DNA of 60,000 nt from Apostichopus japonicus. Its lineage: Eukaryota; Echinodermata; Holothuroidea; Aspidochirotida; Stichopodidae. The DNA is taken from NCBI RefSeq assembly GCF_037975245.1, contig NC_092576.1, forward strand, positions 20,337,611-20,397,610, read 5' to 3'. Below the pieces are notes generated by a model. It was not told where the DNA came from. It was given only the letters and a program-made list of their open reading frames with translations, and made no database searches. A program made the position numbers and the translations under genes. Shown here piece by piece: positions 14,827 to 30,156 of this stretch (position 1 is its first letter; each line of letters opens with the position of its first letter).

Positions 14827-14872
<46 letters not shown>

Positions 14873-14929
14873 ACCACGTCAATCCAATGAAATATACATT
14901 TTGGTGAAACAGCTTCAATAGATAATCTT

Positions 14930-14976
<47 letters not shown>

Positions 14977-15033
14977 ACCACGTCAATCCAATGAAATATA
15001 CATTTTGGTGAAACAGCTTCAATAGATAATCTT

Positions 15034-15036
<3 letters not shown>
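14689..15036. repeat. Triplicated 60-bp block around AT repeats, one copy inverted
   Basis: A ~60-bp block (ends AAAGATTATC and GACGTGGTCC) occurs at 14690-14750 in one orientation and at 14871-14931 and 14975-15035 in the other. The copies are separated by (AT)n runs of 44-120 bp interspersed with GATACATATGATATA. The inverted pair can form a large cruciform or hairpin. Confidence 0.9.

Positions 15037-15114
<78 letters not shown>
15037..15114. repeat. (AT)n microsatellite
   Basis: TA run of about 78 bp linking the fold-back repeat to the SINE that follows. Confidence 0.95.
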
Positions 15115-15116
<2 letters not shown>

Positions 15117-15233
15117 TTAGCGTTGTCCGCATATAAAGCGGGAGGCCCGGTATCGAATCCCGGTCGAGCTGGAATTTGTTTCACTGTTCTTGATGTTCCA
15201 ACTCACTACGATTTCAATTATACATATATTCAT
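15115..15233 (+). mobile_element. tRNA-derived SINE, copy 1 (5'-truncated)
   Basis: Shares with 15471-15600 a tRNA-like core: GGTTAGCGTTGTCCGC (A-box side), anticodon-stem-like TCCGC...GCGGG, and a good B box (ATCGAATCC). It continues into a shared non-tRNA body (TTTCACTGTTCTTGAT, TCCAACT). Left end merges with an AT run. Not a functional tRNA gene: no closed acceptor stem. Confidence 0.75.
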
Positions 15234-15470
15234 TTGCCTTTGTCATTTACTTCCATTTCATTTACATAAAGTGTTTTCAAAGTATCTCTTTCGAGATCCG
15301 GATTTTGGAATCACAAATGATTTCCAGTTGGTTAGCATCATGTTTGATCTCTAGAGTAAGGCGAACTATGTCACCAAAACAGAACTAGTATTGTTCGATA
15401 CAGGTGACAAACGCCTACAGTAGAATTACGACCTTCCTTACCGGTTTCGAACCTCTGGACATACAATCAG

Positions 15471-15600
15471 CGTCCATAGCCTAGTGGTTAGGGTGTCCGC
15501 ATAAAAAGCGGGAGGCCCGAGTGCTAATCCCGTTTCGAGGCTTTTTCGATTTTTTTTTCACTGTTCTTGATTTCCAACTAACTGCAAATTTAATTAGGCC
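15471..15600 (+). mobile_element. tRNA-derived SINE, copy 2
   Basis: Starts GCGTCCATAGCCTAGTGGTT (A-box-like), then a 5-bp stem with a 7-nt loop (TCCGC-ATAAAAA-GCGGG) and a decayed B box (TGCTAATCC). The body TTTCACTGTTCTTGAT and CCAACTAACT follows, and the element ends near AGGCCTATATATAT. Same strand as copy 1, 356 bp apart. Confidence 0.75.
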
Positions 15601-16659
15601 TATATATATGTCTTGTCTTGTCTTCTTTTGTAAATTATAATGCTATGATCTTTCTGAGTTGAGAAGCTAAGTTTTCGTAATATGCTTAATAACCTCTGTT
15701 CAATAAAACAGTCTTTAATGAAATTCGTTTTATTATTGGATTATTTTTTCCTGTCTCCTGTCAAGGCATAGCGTATCGAGGAAAACCAGAGGTGGAAAAG
15801 TGTTACACCATATAACAGAAAGGCTAATAGACAGAAATTAGGCCTTCATAACCCTCATTTAATGGATTTTTTGATTTTGTGTTTTAAACGGCATCGGCGT
15901 AAATGTTGTATATATAAGCTGGGAGTATCATTTTAAAAGGCTATAGTGTATTATGCACGTTTGATCAATGGTTAACAATGGATGACTTCATATCAAAAGA
16001 AATACGTCTGTTACTTATACCCCCTTTACTGGGTCTTTACCAAACTGTTCTTTCTGAACCTCAAACATCCTGGCCTAACTTATGATAAAATATTCCAGTT
16101 CTTGGAATCAAAGTTAAGTTTCCTCTTCACCTGCCAATGTTCTTTAATGCGTGCCGTTAATTAAAGGAGGTTTAAAGTACCAGGGAACGTAATAAGTTAG
16201 TTTGGTCAATTTAAATCGTACTGTAATTAAAATAAAAACTGCAAAGACATGCGAACGACAATATTACGTATTGCATCAAATTTGGGGGAACATAAACTAT
16301 TCTGTTTTGGATTAAATGTTCTTTAACTTTATCAAATGTCAAACAAGTTTTAAGCGAATACATCTCTTAATTAGATCTATAGGGCATCGATGAATATATA
16401 AATATGGAACGCTGGCGTAGGAAAAGGGCGGGGCTAGAGACTGAATTCCGGCATGAGTACGTTACTGCCCTTAATTTTCTAGCTACCGAGAGTCAAAAAT
16501 CTTTCAGTCTGGTCTTATACATTTAGAAAAAGAGTGTTAATCGATCAAATTATAAATCTTTCATCGGATACCTACACATCCGTCTTATTTGCCCATTTTT
16601 CATTGTCAAAACTTTGGCAAGTTGTGGACATTTTGACAAGAAAAAGGCAACGTTGTAAT
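15601..16659. other. Non-coding, nothing recognised
   Basis: AT-rich sequence with only short, unsupported open frames. Confidence 0.6.
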
Positions 16660-17027
16660 CAAAAGCGTAGGAACCGGGGGGCTGGGGGGCGCCAGCCCCC
16701 CAGTGAAAAATGTGGAGGGGCCGAAGCATCATTCCGCCCCCCCCCCTTGCTTCGCAAGTCAGAAAACCCCTTTTTTATTTCCAAATGAGAAAAAAATCTC
16801 ATTTGGAGCACCAAATTGCGTCTAAGGCCAAGTGAAAATACAAAATTAAGTTTACAAAATGGAGTGGGTGTTGAAGTGTGCTATATTGCACCAAATTGCA
16901 TCTGAGGCCACCTGAAAATGCAAAAAATTCAAAAGGGGAGGGGGACACCCACTCCCCTTAGACCCCTCCCCCAGGCCGGCCATCAGTCTTCAGCCCCCAC
17001 ACTCAAAAGTACCTTCCTACGCCACTG
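16660..17027. mobile_element. hAT-like MITE, family G (copy 2)
   Basis: Closely related to 10584-10913 in the same orientation. Left end CAAAAGCGTAGGAA, right end TTCCTACGCCACTG; exact 8-bp target duplication GTTGTAAT (16652-16659, 17028-17035). Confidence 0.9.
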
Positions 17028-17840
17028 GTTGTAATGAAGCAGAGTTCATATGGGAAGTTTGTCATTTTAAACAGCACAGAAAAATATCATGAAAACGAAT
17101 GAATTATTCGAAGATAAAAGACGATACAAAACATTTCTGAATTTCAACATGAAACGTCCAAACTTTACAGTAAACAGAGGAAATTGTCAAGATTTGTTGA
17201 AAATAATCTAACCAAATATGGATATTTTGGCATAAATTAACCAAACTGTGGGCTTTAAAGTCAAAATTCTGATTAAAAAGTTAACATTTGAGAAACATGT
17301 CAAAACCCCATGTGTACAAAGTCGATATTCCGAACATTAGTCAACATGTTTAGATATTACATCAGGGGAAAAGTTTATATATAATATATAAACTTTAGGT
17401 TATATATTAACAGAAAACTTCAATAAGAAATGAAAAGGTTAAAAAGGGTTATAGGTTTATGACGTATTTAGGGGAATTTCAGACGAACTTTAAGACAACC
17501 ACAAAAATTTCGGTGTTAAGTACAAAATTCATGTTAACATGTAGATATAAAATAGAAGATAATATATATAAACAAAGTCCAAACTAGGGTACAAATGAGC
17601 GAAAATCGAAAGAAAAATTCAAATTTTATAGATAAAGAAATGGACATGTTTAGATTGCAAGTAGAAATTTGCCATGTCCTTGCTAGGTCACTACTTCGTA
17701 AACATAATTAAACTATTCTGATGAAGACCCTCAATTTCCATCGGTTTTCTGGCTTTCTCACTTCCTACGTCATTATAACGCCTACATATTTATTTTTATG
17801 CTGATATTAGTAGTAAGATATATTACTTGGGTGTATAGCA
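17028..17840. other. Non-coding upstream of protease A
   Basis: AT-rich, no exon recognised; the sequence shared with protease B begins only near 17845. Confidence 0.6.
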
Positions 17841-17844
17841 TTAG

Positions 17845-17900
17845 GAAAGTGACGTCATTCACACACAGATAAGCTTACTTATCCGGAGTATTTAAGATAA
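17845..17900 (+). promoter_or_regulatory. Putative promoter of protease A (CRE, GATA sites, TATA-like)
   Basis: Perfect CRE palindrome TGACGTCA at 17850-17857; AGATAA at 17868-17873 and 17895-17900; TATTTAAG at 17889-17896. The CRE and the second AGATAA are kept in the upstream region of protease B. The CRE lies 220 bp before the exon-0 donor here and 219 bp in B, which argues for a real core promoter. Factor identity (CREB/ATF, GATA) is inferred from the motif only. Confidence 0.6.
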
Positions 17901-17904
17901 ACGT

Positions 17905-18069
17905 GAGGATTAACTGTAATGTTAATCCGATAATCCTGTGAAGCCAGACATCTGTTGTCTGTGTAGGTATCGATAGATTCTTTATAAGAGATGGACAGAG
18001 AAGTGTAAAATCATCTCCAGTCGTGAATCCAGACAGTTGCTTAACGTCTCCGATAAACAGAAGGAACAG
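17905..18069 (+). other. Non-coding first exon of protease A (5'UTR)
   Basis: About 165 bp, strongly conserved with 33116-33280, ending ...GAAGGAACAG|GTAACT. It would splice to the acceptor CATAG at 19871-19875, placing only ten 5'UTR bases (AATCTCCACA) before the ATG. The exact transcription start is not visible. Confidence 0.65.
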
Positions 18070-19885
18070 GTAACTTGTAATTCATTTTCCGTTTTTTTTT
18101 TCAAAGTTGTTCAGGTTACTTCAATTTTTGCAAAATCTCAAATTACAATTTATAACTTTCTATATTACACTTAACTGCGAGTTGAATGATATTCTCAAGT
18201 TATTATTCAACGGTTTAACTGTTTGTAACAGAATCGGATACAAAAGACGTGTGTTTACTCATGTTTAAATACCATCAAATATATAGGATGGTACGTGCAT
18301 CTGTTAACAATAGTGCAACAACGTTACAATGCGTTTGAGTTAAACAGCACAGACTGAATTAACTAAAAGTATTTATTGTTTCAGAACTGAGTTTATTCAC
18401 TCAGTGCGACTCATAATATCGATTGAACTATTCAACACACAACAGAGAATTTTATAGTCAATTGGAATGACTCTGTCTGTGACGACAAAAATGTTCCGGG
18501 TTGTATTTAAATATCAGGTACTTTTGTTTAATAGTGTCAAGTATTTAAGCTTAGTAGAATTGGGTACTACTGTGGACTGATTATGTCGGGTGACTTCAAA
18601 CCAATTAGGAATGAACACATATGAATTAGCAAACAATGTTCCTGTTTGGTTTAGAACAGATATTGAGTATTTGTCGAAAGTTTGTCCAAACATTTGCGTA
18701 TTTCTTAAACTAACATTGCAATCAACCAAACTAAGATTTGCCAAACTAAGATATCATTCTAGATTTGTTTCACGAAACAAAAGTAGTTGAGTGAGTAATT
18801 GAATGACTCTGACAGTTGTATAGAACACATGTAAATACAACTTTCAAATGTCAAAATGTTCGACTTTTGCCTCACTATACTTGAATTGACATGTGACTAA
18901 ATATACAAACTAGTTGCTTTGTTATTCAATTTATTATGGACTAGCATTGCCGAGTTTCTCAACTCAAACTCACGAAACTGCTTTCAAGCAAAGGAACTTT
19001 TTGTGTTTATGTACTTTTACTACATGATATCAGGAACTTTTGATTTTATCATATCAACTTGGTTTATTCAGTAATATCAGGTAACTTTTGGATATTAAGT
19101 CGCTGCAATATTCACTTTAAAGCTCGTACCTCAGTTTGGATATCAAGTTTTCATGTATTTTATAAAGCATATTTAGGATTTAATTAAAATTTAATCAAAA
19201 CTGATGAAAATGAAGTACTCTTATATAATTACTTATCTATATTATTTTAAAGCAAAACAAGTGATATTTAGAAAGTATAAATGTTTCCCAGTTTGAACAT
19301 TATGTCACCCTGACAATCCTTTATTAGTATCAATTACATGAAGAAAAACAAATTGAAAGCTTTAAATATTATATTTCTGCTCTTGATTATTGTATGTTAA
19401 TTTGTAAAGAATGTTGCTATTATGGAGTCTAATGTCGAAAACAAGAGTAATTGATAACGAACCGTAAAATGTTTACACCCACCTAAATAATACTAATATA
19501 ATACCACTATATATAAGGAATGCGGTTCTTAGTTACAATGTCGCAAAGTCATGCATGCAAATGATGTCATGTTTACCTGCATATGCATTGCACGCCTTTT
19601 AGAAGTGATACTTGATATACTGTTAAGACATTGTGTTTCTATGCATGAATACAACTCAAACATTCCAATAGCCATAAGTTACATTTACCATGAAGGTGTT
19701 ACTAATATCAAACCATATATACCGCACCAAGTATACTGAGGTACTGAAAATTTACAGTTTTCAATGACTTTTCTTTGTATCATAATATCACGATGTGTTC
19801 ATGTAGTTATAGTGTGATCGAAAAGAAAGAAATGTCCTAAAGCCGAGCTTTGTTCTCTTTTTGATCTTAACATAGAATCTCCACA

Positions 19886-23846
<3,961 letters not shown>

Positions 23847-24670
23847 TGGATCCACGGGTAGGTATATAGGAAAAATTCCATGTTGTGAAAACGACAACAA
23901 TTGAATGACTCACATGAAATATGTAGAGTACTGAACAATAGCATCGTTAATATACTGAAAAGCCTGTTAGTGTGTTTCAAAACGCCTTTATTATTGAAGA
24001 ACATTCAGATTATAGAATGTATGGAATGCTATGGTATACTGTTCAAATTCTCTGTACTTTAAAAGCAGGGGTCAGATAGGTTCTTATTACACTAACAACC
24101 ATACATAACAATAGTAATAGCAATATAAGCCCAATATTCTCTATTCCAAATCTTGTCGAAATAATTGAACAATTAAAGAAAGTTCAAGCGTTAATTAACA
24201 ATGATTGAAAACTATTTGAAGAAAAAAAGTAGAGAATTTATATTTAAATTTAAATCCATTCCTAAAATATCACAACATTAACATTTATTAACTTTGTCTC
24301 AATTTTCATATGAAGCAATACCTTAAAGTGGAAATATTGTTACTTGCTATTCTAAGATGAAAAATTGCTACGCGACGAAATGTAGAAGAGAGAAGAAAAT
24401 TATCTGTTGCTCTGTTAATAGTCTTTAAATGGCAAAAACATATACGAAGGTGTCTTGGTTTGTTCAATCGCGATATTTTTCATAAAATAAAAATACAAAA
24501 TACAAGTTGTTTTCAGATATTTACTGGTTACAATCATCGGTTTGTTGAAAATTTCTGACAATAGAAGTTTTATGAATACTTTTATCATTCCAAACACCGC
24601 TACCGTTTCTATTTGGTAAGCAGCGTGTTTTGTATGATGTTAATTAGTTTCCGTAGAATACATTTCAACA

Positions 24671-25330
24671 CAGTGGCGGCGTAGCCCGAGTGAGGGAGTT
24701 TCTCCCTCAAGCCCACAGAAATGTTCAAGGACGAAAAGGGGACGGCAAAAAAGGGCATAAAAAGAATTAAATATATATGCTATGTATAATACTGGATAGG
24801 CTACCTTTTTTTATAGCAGGTTTACTCATTAGCCATACTTAGCGTAACACGGTAACTTTGAGTCAGAGAGTGACACATTATGTAAAGTTACGAAGTTCAG
24901 TTCGTCGAACGGAACTTGATTGTCTTCTTAAATATAAACACATCTCCATTTAGGCAATAAATATAGAGGTATGAGATACATGTGTGTTCCTACCGATACA
25001 TATTATTATATATTAGTGAAGTTTGGATATCGTTATCATATACAGGTCCGTAGGACACCATTTTGCATCTAAGCCACTTAAGTGAAACAAATTTTCTCAA
25101 AGGGGACGGACCACCTCCCCTTGTACCCCTCCAAAGCTCGGACGTCAGGAAATTGAAGTGCCCGTCTGTCCCAACCTCCCAATTCTGTCTCTCTCTCACA
25201 CGTACACACACCACCACCACCACCAACAACAACAGATAGATACTTTTTAAGAAAAAGTCGCCAAGGAAAGAACCTGGGCACGAAAACCAAACTACCAAAC
25301 GACTGATCCGCTCTCAACCCCAGTCCCCTT
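24671..25330. mobile_element. Degraded TIR-element fragments in the 3'UTR intron of protease A
   Basis: CAGTGGCGGCGTAGCC at 24671 looks like a hAT-type left end, and 25060-25150 (GCATCTAAGCCAC, CACCTCCCCTTGTACCCCTCC) resembles the interior of family G MITEs. No matching right end or target duplication was found, so limits are approximate. Confidence 0.4.
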
Positions 25331-25438
25331 GCATCGGGAATGTGACTGTGATCATAGTTGTCATATAAGAATGAAAATATCTAAATGAAATATATTTATT
25401 TTCGAATTTAATTTTCTTTCTGTTACAGTTTTATCCTG

Positions 25439-25560
25439 AATCAGCACCCTATCAAGATGGATGAATTTTCATGATGTTCTTATCGAGAGTGTAATGTTAC
25501 GTTTTTGTCTGATTGAATGATTATATTCAAAGATTCAATTAAAATACAAATGTAAACAGA
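25439..25560 (+). other. 3'UTR exon of protease A with poly(A) signal
   Basis: After the stop codon (23844-23846) the sequence reaches a donor GG|GTAGGTATAT at 23858. A good acceptor (CTTTCTGTTACAG) ends at 25438, and ATTAAA follows at 25538-25543. Copy B has the same donor and acceptor arrangement. The donor is only 11 nt after the stop, so nonsense-mediated decay would not be triggered. Confidence 0.6.
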
Positions 25561-26049
25561 CAATATGTATCGCCTTTTCTTCTTTGTTTTGAGTTAAACT
25601 TGTGCCCTCTCGTCGCTGAAGTTAAAGCAGACGTTTACTCTATTGCAACCAAACATTTGACAACAAATGGATATAGATGTGTTTTTACTCCAGTAATTCT
25701 AGAGATGTTTCAATCAATAGTCACAATGTTGGATAGAATTGCTGACAAGTATCAAGCACTAGATGCGTGGCATTCGCGTCTGAAATGCAAAATGTCTTGG
25801 TTCCTTCAGAAACCCATTACACTATCCTCCTTATAAAAGCTTACGCGATTGCAAGTAGCAACCTAATATTAGCCTATGTAAGAAACAATCTTAAACGTCG
25901 TTCTCCTTAAATAATATTAAAGTCTAAGAGAGGGACTCCTCAGGTTTGCTTTCGCTTGATCTATGACGATTACACGGTCTCTAGAACCTTGTTTTCTGAG
26001 AGGACGGACGATACGAAATCGTTCCAGAACTCCTCCAAGTGAACATCTC

Positions 26050-26170
26050 AAAACGACCAAAGTGGATAAAAGACGAAGAATCGGCGGCAGTCCGTTCTTT
26101 AGACGTGGTGTACAAATATGCAACGTCCTATCACCATAAAACTTAGATTTACTCCATGGTTTATGATAGG
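26050..26170 (-). pseudogene. LINE ORF2 C-terminal remnant
   Basis: On the minus strand the frame reads YGDRTLHICTPRLKNGLPP followed by RLLSTLVVL. This is a decayed form of the CR1/RTE-type C-terminal motif (YGxRxFSVxAPRLWNxLP). Flanking frames are broken. Seems a different LINE from the one at 27340-31560. Confidence 0.6.
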
Positions 26171-27339
26171 CCGGCTGCCTGCCTTCGCTATTTTGACTAT
26201 GTAGTGATAATTTATATATTATTCTACATCGCTTGAAATCAACCAAGGCGAAGGCCTCTGTTGTATAAAGTAGAGTGATTTTCTGTTATACTCGAGTCAA
26301 CACTTACTACCAAATAGCTTATAGTTGGTTAAAATATTAGCCAATCTCACCCCACCCTTTAGCAAAAAGTCGATACATGATATTGGCTTCTAAAAAGACT
26401 ATAGCAGATGGTTTAACCCCAACATATCAAAAGAGGCAGTAACTATGTATTTATGGATATCGCCGAAATTTCGGACAATATCTCCTTGTTATGGATACTC
26501 ACTTATTGGTCTCCGCTCTTGCAATTATAGTTAGATCAACTCTTCCACGCATTTTGAAATCCAAAGGTGTCATGCTTGTTTACATTACGGTGTTAATAAC
26601 TTTATGACTCTAAAGGGAAATTTAGGTTGTGCTATGATGTAACTTTGAAGAAATGTTAAATACATTGGTATATCTTATACAAGTCTCGACCCATCTTCAC
26701 CAAATACGTTGCATTCTTGCAACTATGTTCCCCTAAATGCTACTTCTTCTATGAGCGCCATCAAGACCTTCTTCCACCAAGATTCACGGATTGTAAATGC
26801 TTTCTGATATCAACAAAAACGTCCAGGAATTTGAGGCAATTTTTTTTCGAACACTACTTACTGATGCTACACATTCCTGTGTTGTGGTCGATTTCGTTTT
26901 GACTTGATAACTGCTTTATAAGCAATTGAATCTCAAACAATGTTTAGCTTAAATTATGGTGTTTTAAAATAATCGGATACTGTTAAACTATTAGATCTAA
27001 TACGTATATCCATACATTACTCAAGGGTTTTAGACAGTGGCGTGCGCAAAGGGGCTGGGGTGCCATTTGCCATGTTCCCCACCCTCCATCGTCAGTTGGG
27101 GTCAACTTTTTGCGTTCAGCCGGGGACGGTTCAGACCAACACTACATGTGTACACCCTCGCCTTGCAACCTTACATACAACTATTTATTAGCACAAAATT
27201 TCTTATAGAGTTTCTTGCAAAGACCTAATGTATAATCTTGCAATAATTTGTTCACACAATTTAATGCACTTTGCAGATCATTCGCGTTTTCATCTGGGAT
27301 AATATTGTAACATATATATACAATAGAGTAAAGAAAACT
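26171..27339. other. Non-coding, mostly unrecognised
   Basis: CAGTGGCGTGCGCAAAGGGG at 27035-27054 resembles a hAT-type terminus without a partner. Otherwise no exon or repeat recognised; some of it may be decayed LINE sequence. Confidence 0.45.
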
Positions 27340-27976
27340 TCAATATAAATTACTCAACTCACTTTTTATCGAAGATGACACTTTCCTTAAACCTTTTTTT
27401 AAGAATTACCGATGAACCTTCCAAAATCATTTAAAAATACACCAAACAAGACTGGGTGAGAGATTCTCACCTTACCTGACTCCGATATTGCAATACAAAA
27501 AGTCTGACTTCACATCATCCTTCATAACACACGATTTGGCAAATTAAATATAACATCATTTACTTTGCCATTAATGTTGTTAGCAATAAGTTTTGACTAA
27601 AGACTCGATCTGTCAACCAGGCCAAATGTTTTTTTTTTGTAGTCAACGAAAGCACAATACACACGTTTTTTCTTTCTTTCTTAAATAAAACTCTACAGCA
27701 AGATGAAGGACAAAAGTATGATCCAAGGCCGAATGACCGCTTTTGAACCCTGCCTGTTCATCTCACACCTGTATAGTTAAGATAATCTTTTTGATGCGAT
27801 CATTCAAGATTGCTGTAAGCAGCTTTCCATGCAACTTACTGAGCGTAATACCCCTATAGTTGTCTACATCATAGTTTGAGCCTCTTCCTTTATAGAAATG
27901 TTTGATAAGTCCAATAGTCCCAACTAGAGGGCACTACACCACTTCATAAAACGCAAGTGGACAGGTTTGTAATTAA

Positions 27977-28112
27977 GGGATAAATACGAGGGGAACCGGT
28001 CTTAAATTTGATATGAGACCTCTCATGACGTCATCGAGGAGGCTGCCCTTCTCGATGACGTCATCAGAGGTCTCAAATCAAATTTAAGACCGGGTACCCT
28101 CGTTTTTATCCC
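27977..28112. repeat. Long palindrome with central TGACGTCAT copies
   Basis: Inverted repeat with arms of about 60 bp and a ~12-bp loop (GGCTGCCC region). Each arm holds CGGTCTTAAATTTGAT, GAGACCTC and a perfect TGACGTCA (about 28025-28032 and 28056-28063). Probably a fold-back MITE inserted in the decayed LINE. Confidence 0.85.
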
Positions 28113-29133
28113 CATTCATAAATGACCCTCACAAATGTTAGAAAACGGCATTTTTTCGCTAATTTTTGCTGATCTGTATTTAATTCTCCTTATGCCTCCC
28201 TTGATCTTTTTTCCTGAATGACGTAATAGTCACCTCATGTAAAACAGCATTTTCTTCCGACGAACATTAAGAGTGAAAAAATACGAATGAAGCAGTAACG
28301 TTTGGTCTTAAATTTTGGTAGTCTAATCAATTCAAACGCTAAAATATGGAGGGAAATGACAATTAAATAAGAACAAATGAACAAATTTCTAACGATAACA
28401 TTTTAAAACTTATTTTTGACCTACCAGGTCAAATTGCGCAATAAATAGATGCTGAGTTGTGTGTTCTGAAAAGTCCGTAAACGCTACAACAGTTAGGCTA
28501 TAGCAACGTTGCCTGTTGCTAACATTCTTTTGAGTAGAACTCGTCCATCCCTAGTCGGTAGATGAACCGTTCAAATAAACGTTTACTGGGCCTGAGAATG
28601 AGCAGTTTTTGAAGAGGTTCCGAGCCCCATTGTATGATTGTTCGACGGGTTTGGACTTGTAGTAACCGCAGTGTTATTGCGAGTCTGAAAGATCGCTAGG
28701 CTTAGTCCCTGGTCAGTCATGTCGTTACCGCTAGAATTAGTAGTAGGCCTAGTGCTTACGATATTGCTAGGCTTAGCGACAAGGTTTCTCAATTAAGCTC
28801 AAAATGAATCCCTAAGTCATTCATGTTACTCGAAGTATTTAGCTGGATGATTTAGAAGTACGCACAGTGTGTAGTGAGACTCGGTGTGTGTGAATACATA
28901 TACAGTACCACTGCTGTAACTAATTGCAAGTAGGCTATATATACTGTACAGTATTCTTTTGCAATTTGAAAATTTCTTTGCCCATAAACATATTTGCATA
29001 ATATACTCATGGCAATGTACACCATGTCTTCATTTCTTTTAATTATGACTTCATGATTGCCACGGCAACAAACCAGTGTTTGTCTAACATTGCGATCCTG
29101 AAGCAATTCTCCTCTCTATACACTCGACCAGTC

Positions 29134-30124
29134 CACTGGCGGATCCAGGGCCTTTGTTTGGGAGGGGCCAAAGTGGCATTAGAGTGATATGGGGGAGGGG
29201 TCTAAGGGGGGTTGGAAAATTTTCTATTGCTGAATGCCCTCAGATGCAATTTGGTGCGACAAAAGTGTACAATGGTGATGTTAATTTACTTCTAAAAAAA
29301 TGTTTCCCAGGTGTAATTTTCTAAAATATTTATGAAACAAAGTTGGGATCATCTTTCTCAAGAAATTTTATTTCTCATAGGTTATAAATTTCTTACAACC
29401 AGCCTGTAACTGCAAAATGGTGTAAAACTGTAAATCCTCATGCTCATACATTTACATAGCCCCCAACTCTTGAGAAGCAAATGCTGGTCCATGCCACGAA
29501 TCGCCGTCCTGGGGGAGGGGTATAAGGGGAGGGGGTGACCCCCTCTGATTTTTTTTTTGGAATCCTGGTGATGCCTACATGTAAAATGGTGGCACTTAGA
29601 ATGGCTTTGGTCACCCAACATTTTCGGAGAAATATGCATTTTTTTGTGTGTAACATCAATAAATTGAATAGTAGGTGATAATTCATTCTTTCCCGTGGCA
29701 TGAAAATGTTCGCTGCTCGCCCCAATGAAAAGAAATATAGGCTAATTTGAGGTTCAAATGATGCTGTAAAGGTGGTTTTATACTCTTTTATGCTAAATGC
29801 TAAAGAAATGATGGTTGCTAAGTCAAAATTTGATGCAATTTTTTTATGTATACTTGACAATTACAATGCGGTTTTTTCGGACACTTGTGCGGGTCAGCGG
29901 GTTTGGGTGTTAGAATGCGGGTCTAATTCCCGCGAATTGCGGGTCAGTTGGGAGCTCTGCATTTAATTTTAAACCAGAAAAGAAAAGGTTTAGACTAGTC
30001 TACCACTGCTATTCCTCTCGATTTTTTTTAAATTTCCAATCATATGATTTAGCGGATGTTCGGAAACACTTTTTGGCTCACCTTTGGGGGGGGGGGGGCC
30101 TGGCCCCCCTTGGATCCGCCAGTG
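29134..30124. mobile_element. hAT-like TIR element, ~1 kb, inserted in the LINE
   Basis: Left end CACTGGCGGATCCAGG, right end CTTGGATCCGCCAGTG; exact 8-bp target duplication GACCAGTC (29126-29133, 30125-30132). No transposase frame; interior contains polypurine/polypyrimidine runs. It interrupts the minus-strand LINE between its linker and RT segments, so it is younger than the LINE copy. Confidence 0.85.
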
Positions 30125-30156
30125 GACCAGTCTCGAATCGCATTCGAGACTGGTCC
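30122..30156. repeat. Perfect short hairpin
   Basis: 16-bp arms (TGGACCAGTCTCGAAT and its complement) around a 3-nt loop, immediately at the right edge of the 29134-30124 element and overlapping its target duplication. Confidence 0.85.

Noticed and set aside
15471-15541. Functional tRNA gene
   Set aside because: A and B boxes are present, but the acceptor stem does not close, the B box is altered and the sequence continues into a SINE body shared with the neighbouring copy.
25600-25836. 78-residue open frame downstream of protease A
   Set aside because: No similarity recognised, no splice or promoter context; may be TE-derived, but not supportable as a gene.
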